DNA from: Reticulitermes lucifugus
Taxonomy: Eukaryota; Arthropoda; Insecta; Blattodea; Rhinotermitidae
Assembly: GCA_026260175.1 (NCBI GenBank)
Contig: JAKCWW010000201.1
Span: 48,101 to 112,100, forward strand
Direction: 5' to 3'
DNA length: 64,000 bases
Shown here: positions 56,561-64,000 of the stretch, piece by piece
Layout: every line of letters begins with the position of its first letter
Numbering within the stretch: position 1 is the stretch's first letter
Made by a program: the position numbers and the translations under genes
Notes under the pieces: model-generated
Databases searched by the model: none
Told to the model about the DNA's origin: nothing
What the model saw: the letters and a program-made list of their open reading frames with translations, nothing else

Positions 56561-58374
56561 GAATTACTTTGTGTGTTGAGAATGTGCATTGTTGCAGTTT
56601 ACAGGCAACTCGTTTTTACTGTGCTGTGTCAGAGGGAAGATGGAGGAGTGAAACAGCGTGAGAGATAAGGGAAAATATAGTGATGAACTGTGTAGAAGAA
56701 GAAACAAGGAGGTACTTATTTTAAGTGGCGTTGTAAGAGGGTAGGGACCTACATAATTTTACTTGCTGATGCCAGAACATACCGAGAGGTGAATACTTGA
56801 AGATGAAACAACACGAACACACAGTAACATGAACAAAGCCTGGCAGCCCAATACTAGAAGTTTATGAGATCTTAAGTATAACTCTCTGGACTTTTGCCGG
56901 TTCTACAGTCATTCTAAAACCTGCCTATCATAAAATTTAAAATTTCTATTATATTTAAAATGCGGCATGTACCAATGAATGTGAAGATCAGCATAATTGC
57001 GAACCGAAATAAGGAAACTTAAGAATTACAGCTAAAAGAAAGTTCTGATTTTATAAAATAAAAACATTTAAGAACCGAAGCTTACATTCTCAAACTAAAG
57101 CTATGTCTGCGAATAGCGTACATAAAATTCTTGAAAAAGTATTTGTTTCCTTTCGTCGACTATCCGTTATTCTTACTGTCATATTTACTGCAGGGTTCAG
57201 AGGTACCTTACGTACAACGTCACATCCTCAACTAGAAACATTCAGTCCTTAGCATTAAATGTTATTATATTAACATAAGTTTAATATCATCCTTCAATCC
57301 ATGCCGAAATAACTTAAGTATGTTCTTCCCTTTAGAATTAACGACTAAGATTTTTTACTTATTACTCAAATGGGAAAGAGTTATGAAAGGTAATTTTGAA
57401 GTGAAAAATATTAGCATAAATGTCACTTAAAAATGTCCAGAAATATGCATTTCTCTTCCACTTTTCTTTTGATTTTTTTAAACAAATTGTCTAAATCAGA
57501 AGTGTTAACACAAGTGTTACAGTGCAGAGAAAACAGATTCACGCAAATTTAAGTTTACACGTAAGTCATGTTTTAGACGGCCTGTACCTTCCTGAACCTT
57601 CTTGACAGAAGTTACTTACTTGCACAGGCCACCTCTCCATTCAGAGGAGAGTGCAGCTTTGAAGAGGGGAGGTGGATGGTGTTGAATTGGTTGGCTGAAG
57701 CACGGTGCTGATTAATCACTTATTCAAGCATCTGGCGACACCAGACTGGCACGTAGCGGTTTCTAGTGATCCACCCGACTGCAGCGCCGAAGGATGTGTT
57801 TCAAAGTCTTCACTTTTGAAAATTATGACAATCACGGTACAAGTAATAACGTCCCCGTGATCCATTCGAAAACTGATAAAAGTGATTTGAATACCATTTT
57901 ACATGTTCTCTGTTATTCTGTACCAACATACACAGAAACCGCAAGCTGATCCACAAAAATGGGCTCACAATCATGTGTGTAGGATTTAAGAAGTTCACTA
58001 TCATACTCCATTAAGTAAAGATATTTTTGACTAGCCGGTAACTGGTAATGTGGCCAATCATTCCTGCTCTTCCATGAATCATCAAGGTTTATTGTCGTGT
58101 TTACAAAAATCGGCTACTGAAAATTATCTTGAGCCAAACAAAACACACCTGCATCCTCATACCTTTAAGAGCCATATTTATTTAAGGCTTTATGAACAGC
58201 AGGTTGGACATTTTTCATTGCCCCAGTTGTATTAAAACTACACTTAAAAATGGACCATGTCCAATATAATATTTACACAATGAAATGAAGGTTGTCATAA
58301 CTAGGCTTAGGATTATATGCATTTTCACATTGTATATGTAAAATGTAACTACATTTAAAATTTCACTTAGGGCC
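56561..58374. other. No gene; one possible unclassified repeat
   Basis: 57607-57795 (CTTGCACAGGCCACCTCTCC, GAGGGGAGGTGGATGGTG, CTGGCGACACCAGACTGGC) is GC-richer and repeat-like but has no partner here. The rest is AT-rich. Confidence 0.45.
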
Positions 58375-58385
58375 AATTCCATACA

Positions 58386-58659
58386 ATTTTTTTTATGAAG
58401 GGCCCTCGCACCACAGCCTTAAGGCTTTTTGTGCAACCCCAATAAAGATGGTCAGGATGAGCAGTTTTTTTACCAATTTTTACAATTAATGGAGCACCAG
58501 TGGAATGAAATCGATAGGGGAAAACCGACAACTCGGAGAAAAACCTGTCCCAGTGCCACTTTGTACACCACAAATCTCACATGGACTTGACCAGGGACCG
58601 AACCCCGGGCCTCCGTGGTGAGAGGCCGGCGACTAACCGTCTGAGCCATGGCACGGCCT
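58386..58659 (-). mobile_element. tRNA-derived SINE, family 2, full-length, with target-site duplication
   Basis: Minus-strand head GGCCGTGCCATGGCTCAGAC with GGTTAGTCGCCGGCCTCTC and B-box-like GGGTTCGGTCC, the family body, and a T-run (A tail) at 58387-58394. AATTCCATACA occurs exactly at 58375-58385 and 58660-58670, an 11-bp duplication. Confidence 0.92.
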
Positions 58660-58670
58660 AATTCCATACA

Positions 58671-60690
58671 TAATGAAATATGCACTTCATTCTTTATAAG
58701 ACTGGCCCAAAGTGAAAGTTTAAATGTGGTTTTATTTTACATATGCAATATTCAAAATGCCTACAATTGTAAGCCTAGTCATAACTAACGGGAAATCATT
58801 TTGCTCTTTTTGTTTTTTCCTCCCTGGATTGTTACGTTCTAATCCAGTCACCATACTCGCGGTCAATTTGAATGATTACCTCTTTACAGAAAGTAGTTAC
58901 AGTCTGTCCTCTACAGGCTCCTGATGTGACGGATTACAGACCTCGTGGATAAGTCACAGTTGTTTCTAATTCTTCATAACGTGACATTTAATTACGTCAA
59001 GTGATTCTGCTTACTGTTTACACTCTAAGCAGGACGAGAAGCTTTTATCCTTCGTCCACAACTGTCTGCCAACGTTCGGAGCTACATTCATAACTGAACG
59101 TCTTCTCTTATGGCTCCATCCAGAGGGTGCTTTACGCGGCGATGACGCCAGATACAAGACTGAATAAAGGATAAATTTATAATGTAAGAATTCGTGTTAA
59201 ATCTTCCCGGAGAACGTAACGAGTTTGATGTATTTTGCATAAAAATAACCAGTATAAATGAGCTCGTAGCAGAAATAAGAGTACAAAATATCAGGAAATG
59301 AACATCATTCAATTCAAAACACTTCGGCTTCTTGGCTACCAAAAAATAAACGAAAGACCAAAATATAAGACACTCTAATTTTAATGCTTTTTCGTCAGTG
59401 CGAAACTTTATCTCTGACCCCAAAGCAGACCCACAAGACTGAGGTCGTTTTACTGCAAAGTTTAGGAGATTATTTCGCCCTGTAAAGTATGGAGTAAGAT
59501 AAATATACCACCAGTCGAATTCAAGGAGCGTGTTTACCAGAAGTAATCAATGTCCGACCTTTAGGCACATGTTTCAACACCTTTGACGTGGCTAGAACTG
59601 CACCGGACTAACCACCACATAGTAAGAGGAGTAATAGGCACGTACCGGAAGTGTAAAGACGTCACCAACAGCGAGTCTGGAGACATACCCACAAGGCGGG
59701 AGCTCCAAATAAAACATGTAATAAAGTTTTGGTTGGCAGAAGCAGTTGCCCGTGAATCGGTGTAACCTGCAGGAATCTCAAATAAAGAAGATTTAGAAAA
59801 GATTAAAGTGCTGGAAAAGAACACTGGAATTACTCAGTCAGTCAGTCAGTCAGTCACTCAGGACGCATGGAAGGCGTAAGTGAAGCAAGTTGTCGAAGGT
59901 TCTGCAAGACAACAATTTAAGTCTGAACAACTCTAGATAATGCAAATAAGAATGCAATCTTAAGAGCTTCAAGCTTAAGCCACACTTTTGTGAGAAATAC
60001 AGGTACCGTAAAATCACGTAAATTTATCTTTCCATACAGCGAGAAGCGACTTCTCAAACTCTGTTTCACACCATGGTTCTTCTGCTTGAAAGCAATGACA
60101 CAGAACGTTGAAGGTAATGCTCATAAGGAAGAGAGAACTAGTCCAAACTTGCAGTGTGGATAATCATAATACGGACCACATCGGTGCACAGGACACTGAC
60201 ACTAGTGTGGACGCACCGGGCACCGAGACTCTAGTGAAAGATCGAGGCTGCCTGCGACCTTGCAGACAACCAAAAGAGCCCCTAGAGCAGACCCGCTCTG
60301 GCGGGCAACACTTTACCCGTAACTCACTGCTCCCTTGCCTCTCATTGTCTTTTAACCGTGTCACTGCTAAAGCCGAGATACATGGCCAAAATTTTTTTTC
60401 AAAACTTATGAGCTCTTTACTTATAGAGACATACATTACATTTCCAATTCATTTTGTAAAAATGTGCTAAAAACAGCGTGAAAATTGCAGTTCTTACAAA
60501 TTTTTACTGTTATTAGCAGTACTTTTTATTGCACATGAGGTACAGGAAAATTGAAATAAAATTATGTATATAATTACACGTGTACTTATTCATTCTTCAT
60601 CTGTGTATCGAATTTCATGTTTACCGCCTGCAGATCAAACTTGGCCCAAGTTGCCCGCATCACAAAAAAAAGGTGATCAGGCTTGGTATA
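58671..60690. other. No gene recognised; (TCAG)n run
   Basis: A (TCAG)n tetranucleotide run lies at about 59834-59856. Frames at 59088-59423, 59583-59765 and 60108-60470 have no recognisable domain. Confidence 0.45.
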
Positions 60691-60699
60691 CAGCCAGGC

Positions 60700-60860
60700 G
60701 GATGTACCCACAACGCGCCTACAGACGGTGTACCTGTTCACAACAACGCGCCTACAGACAGTGTACCTGTTCACAACAACGCGCCTACAGACAGTGTACC
60801 TGTTCACAACAACGCTCCTACAGACGGTGTACGTGTTCACAATAACGTACCTACAGTTAG
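60700..60860. repeat. 33-bp minisatellite, about five units
   Basis: The unit reads GCGCCTACAGACGGTGTACC then TGTTCACAACAAC, about 33 bases, repeated head to tail with the last units diverging. Because 33 is a multiple of three and the unit has no stops in several frames, it creates long frames on both strands, one reading as an 11-residue repeat NAPTDSVPVHN. No conserved start, signal or family supports a protein. Confidence 0.9.
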
Positions 60861-61061
60861 TGTATCGGTTTACATTTCCCCGCTGACAGAACTTCTATGC
60901 ATTCACTCGAAAAAGTCTGCCTGCTTACAACAACCCGCTTGCAGAAATGATATGCATTCATAATGTTTACAACAAGTGTACATCTAATAAAAACGCTCCT
61001 ATCAACCGCTTATCGATGAGTAGCCCTGTCAATCATCAAGGCATGTTCAAACTGTATTCTA

Positions 61062-61248
61062 GTTTGCGTGATTTCAGGCTTCCGCCGCGGGGCAAACGAG
61101 ATCTTGGTTCTTATGGCGTGTTAGGCAGCGTAAGTCCTTTTGGACTGCCTGAACCTTGAAGATGGGACCAATAGGTTGTCCCGAAACGTCGGTAACTCAT
61201 TACCATTCAATGCTGCATAATATCCCAGAAGAACAAATATCTCAGTAT
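61062..61248. repeat. P1 palindromic repeat with most conserved hammerhead-like arm
   Basis: Left extension GCGTGATTTCAGGCTTCCGC, TTATGGCGTGTTAGGCAGCG, then the right arm ACCTTGAAGATGGGACC (61154-61170), AATAGGTTGTCCCGAAACGT and CGGTAACTCATTACCATTC, ending TATCCCAGAAGAAC. ACC before the core pairs with GGT after GTC, stem II is GGGAC/GTCCC and stem III is ACGT. The core box reads TTGAAGA where an active hammerhead has CTGAAGA. Confidence 0.85.
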
Positions 61249-61584
61249 CCTAGTTTACTTACAGTTATAATCCTCAGTGCTCCAATCGCCTAAAAGTAAT
61301 GTCATCTAGGAGTCCCCATATCGTTTCACAAGGGTCCAAAGGTTTTTCTGTTTATCCAAAAGCACAGTCACTCTTCTTGAACTGCTTGAGCCTGAAGATG
61401 AAGTGGCTACGCCGCTTCAAAACGTCAGGGACTACTCATAAATCTACACAGCGTAAAACCCCAAAAGAATTCAATCTTCAACAAGAAGGCTGTAAGAATA
61501 TCAAATCTCTCAATAACGTGCAGACTGATGAAACCAACCGTGTTCACTTTAACGAAACGATAAGAATATACTTGCTTAAAGATT
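61249..61584. other. No recognisable gene
   Basis: The 197-codon plus frame at 61299-61892 crosses this stretch and then the SINE below. Its second half is SINE sequence, so it is not accepted as a gene. Confidence 0.45.
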
Positions 61585-61596
61585 ATGTAGGATTAA

Positions 61597-61854
61597 TTTT
61601 CTTTCAATGGCGAAACACCCCTAGTGGGCCAGGGCCCCCTCATTATCGAGGCTTCACGATCACACTGAAGACACACCACAGTCGGTTGGACTCCTCTGGA
61701 CGAGTGATCAGCCCGTCGCAGAGACCAATACCTGACAACACACAACAATCACAAGAGACAGACATCCATGCCCCCGGCGGGAATCGAACCCGCAATCCCA
61801 GCAAGGGAGTGGCCGCAGACCCACGCTTTAGACAGCGCGGTCACTGGGATCGGC
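61597..61854 (-). mobile_element. tRNA-derived SINE, family 1, with target-site duplication
   Basis: Minus-strand head GCCGATCCCAGTGACCGCGC with GTCTAAAGCGTGGGTCTGCG and B-box GGGTTCGATTCCCGCCGG, body TGGATGTCTGTCTCTTGTGA and 3' end GGGCCCTGGCCCACTAGG. An exact 12-bp repeat, ATGTAGGATTAA, lies at 61585-61596 and 61855-61866. Confidence 0.95.
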
Positions 61855-61866
61855 ATGTAGGATTAA

Positions 61867-62189
61867 GACCATATAGTAAACCCAAACTGTAAAGTGAAAA
61901 GCAAACAGGATAAGACAGTGCAGTACAGATAATAAAATAATCATTCATACCTATTACATTCGGCCGCACGGACCGATCCACTCATCAGCCTTGAACAGCA
62001 GCTCTGTCCAAACATGCAATCATGTATCCTTTGGGGAGGAACCATCAGTCAGACAAGAGTGGAAGATAAAAGTTTCAGCTCGTTGACAACGCAACTGACA
62101 CGAGGTCCACAGACTGCGCGAAATGATCGCCGCACTTTTCGACACACGCGGCAGGAAAGTACACAAATGAGTAAGGGCGGCTGTGAAAC
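61867..62189. other. No recognisable gene
   Basis: Short frames only. Confidence 0.4.
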
Positions 62190-62207
62190 ATTATGCGAAT
62201 AAATTTT

Positions 62208-62555
62208 ATTCTAGGTTCAACGTGCATTCTCACTAACCAATGTCTCACTACCAACTAAATGCACATTAAAAAAAACAATATAAGGTTTTTTTAAAATCGT
62301 CTAAAAGGCCCCTACATATGTTTCGGTTTTCAAAAAACCATCATCAGGGGGGTCACAGAATTGTACTTTTCAAAATACGTCCATGCGTTCCTGTGTGTGT
62401 GCTGATAGAGGAACGCATGGACGTATTTTGAAAAGTACAATTCTGTGACCCCCCTGATGATGGTTTTTTAAAACCGAAACACATATTTTTAGATTTTAAA
62501 GAAACCTTATATTGGTTTTTTTTTAAATGTGCATTTAGTTGGTAGTGAGGCATTG
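62208..62555. ncRNA. Head-to-head hammerhead-like pair with target-site duplication
   Basis: ATTATGCGAATAA-ATTTT lies at 62190-62207 and again, one base shorter, at 62556-62572. Minus unit (62309-62352): CCCC, CTGATGA, T, stem II GGTTTT/GAAAACC, GAAAC, ATATGTA, GGGG; every core position is intact and CCCC pairs with GGGG. Plus unit (62445-62495): CCCCC, CTGATGA (62454-62460), T, GGTTTT/AAAACC, GAAAC, then a changed ACATATTTTT, so stem I and the cleavage triplet are damaged. The outer ends resemble those of 46433-46637 (ATTCTAGGTTCAACGTGCAT against ATTCTAAGTTCACCGTGCAT), so it is the same family. Confidence 0.72.
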
Positions 62556-62572
62556 ATTATGCGAATAATTTT

Positions 62573-62814
62573 CAGCTAGTGCTTTCTGAATTGCTATGAA
62601 TGTATTCAAGAGTCTTACAAGGCTTTACTTTCGGGAACATGGATAGTCACACGCGGTAAAATCCAGTAAGTACGACAGATCTTCGAGTATTTTTTATTAC
62701 ATTTTCATTTCACGTTCTGAGGTTTTCAAATATATGTTCCACACACCGCACGCATACAACCATTTTTGTTCATATATTTATCAACAAATAATGCAACGTA
62801 AAAGGCGGCTGGAG
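62573..62814. other. No recognisable gene
   Basis: Short frames only. Confidence 0.4.
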
Positions 62815-63068
62815 TGTTGCCGTCGGTACTGCGACTCGCTGCAGAATGGATGGCCCGTGGTTCGAACTTTGGTGACGGCGAGGTTACCGTGCCCGTCCCG
62901 ACAACCCCCGAGGCCCATCCAGCCTTCTGTACAAAGGGTACCGGGTCACTTTCCCGGATGTAAAGAGGCTGAGGCGTGGCGTTGACCAACCATCCCCAAC
63001 TAGTGCCGAGGTTAAAGAAAGAGTAGAGCTATAACTGTACTCCTCTGGATCTTCACGGTCTGTTATAG
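62815..63068 (+). mobile_element. tRNA-derived SINE, family 3
   Basis: Head TTGCCGTCGGTACTGCGACT, B-box-like GTGGTTCGAACTTTGG, then CGAGGCCCATCCAGCC, GGTACCGGGTCACTTTCCCG, GAGGCGTGGCGTTGACC, ACTAGTGCCGAGGTTAAAG and CTTCACGGTCTGTTATAGAA. Confidence 0.78.
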
Positions 63069-64000
63069 AAAGAATTTTATATTTCTATAATAAAAACTGG
63101 ATGCATTAAATCTGTGTTATATGTGGGCGGAATACAGTAAACCACTGGTTGCGTTCTGATGGTGTATGGGATATACCTGTAGTTGCTTTGGATGCAAAAT
63201 CGCATTCTGGGAGGTTCTGTGGAGGAAGGCGTAATATTACGATCCAAAGACAGTTCCGTTTCAAACGGAAACAATTTTCTCAATTTCCCAAAAATTGAAG
63301 GGAGGAATTTTTCTATTAAATGTGTTACTATTTTTCTTCTTGTTCTTACTGGAATTCCGAAGTGTTGTCAAAACTTTACGTTTTGAATATTTTCAGTTCT
63401 AAAAACGTCCTGCAGAAATTTCGAGGGAAATTTCCTTTCTTACAGCCTCGTTGTTTGAAAAAGCAAACACCAATAAAATATTTGCGCATAAACAACACAA
63501 CAATTGCCAACAACTGCGCAATGTCGCAGTCACGTGACTAAAGTACTGCTTTAACATTGTTGCCCTTTTCTGCACAAACGTACTCGCATTACCCCACGTA
63601 TACATCGCACCTCACATCTGTAACACAGAAGAAGACGAAGAATCCTCTGCTGGATCTTAATTTGAGAATCGCTCGTACAGATATATATGAAGGCGTGTTT
63701 GTCTGTGTATCGCAGAGCAACGTATTGAAATGCGAACCCGAGCTCGTAGGAAGACGGCAAAAGAGCTGCCGTGTTTGCTCAGTGTCAAAGAAAACAGCAC
63801 CGATAATATGAGCTGATGTAATAAGAAAATGAAAACAAACAGAAAGATGTGCTTTGTGGAATGACAGGGGGATTACGTCACTCGAGTTCCAACTACCCGT
63901 TCTATTGAACTTCCTCTCTTCGGTCTCATTTTATACAAGAATTCCCGGGGAATGCACTTCCCTTTTAACATCTTAACTTTGACCTCCGAATATGCTAGAG
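63069..64000. other. No recognisable gene
   Basis: Several overlapping short frames on both strands, none with a recognisable domain. Confidence 0.45.

Noticed and set aside
59583-59765. 60-codon plus frame with protein-like text
   Set aside because: No recognised family, splice context or repeat partner. Below the level I would annotate.
14439-61854. Functional tRNA genes at the A/B-box matches
   Set aside because: Each match continues into a repeated SINE body with an A-rich tail. The tRNA-like parts are imperfect and do not form clean cloverleaves.
61299-61892. 197-codon plus-strand frame
   Set aside because: Its second half is SINE family 1 read backwards, and a target duplication marks the SINE as a later insertion.

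Overview
The window looks like a gene-poor, repeat-rich stretch of an insect nuclear genome. The only host gene I recognise with confidence is one exon of a two-pore-domain (K2P) potassium channel on the minus strand (6857-7661). It ends with a splice donor inside the first selectivity filter. The rest is AT-rich DNA with short scattered repeats, several tRNA-derived SINE families, LINE 3' ends, decayed mariner/Tc1 and pogo/Tigger pieces and palindromic repeats. This texture and the repeat types suggest a large insect genome, possibly a cockroach or termite. The order-level guess rests on general recall of such repeats and is not proven by the sequence. A run of 76 Ns at 14558-14633 is an assembly gap.

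Layout: 1-6500 holds a LINE tail, SINE copies, one arm of a palindromic repeat and long featureless AT-rich DNA. 6500-8400 holds the K2P exon, its upstream sequence and AT microsatellites. 8400-27300 alternates LINE 3' fragments, SINEs, copies of a palindromic family (called P1 here), two inverted copies of a TIR element with AGGCGCGTTCGC ends, and an internally deleted mariner transposase. 28200-29300 has a hammerhead-like repeat, a SINE tail and two weak, divergent candidate first exons. 31800-46750 has LINE, Tigger and mariner remnants, a GC-rich TIR element and several palindromes carrying hammerhead-ribozyme-like cores, one of them nested in a mariner-like element with a 16-bp target duplication. 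49700-63100 is dense in SINEs with clear target-site duplications and also has a 33-bp minisatellite.

The most interesting signal is the recurrence, in unrelated-looking palindromic repeats, of the layout stem I - CUGANGA - stem II - GAAAC - short palindromic stem III - GUA/GUC - stem I'. This is the minimal hammerhead ribozyme architecture known from Penelope-like retroelements and related retrozymes. At least eight loci carry it in intact or decayed form, and the abundant P1 family has the same layout with the first core C usually replaced by U. I infer that much of the palindromic repeat content derives from elements that carried self-cleaving RNA. No reverse transcriptase of that class is visible here.
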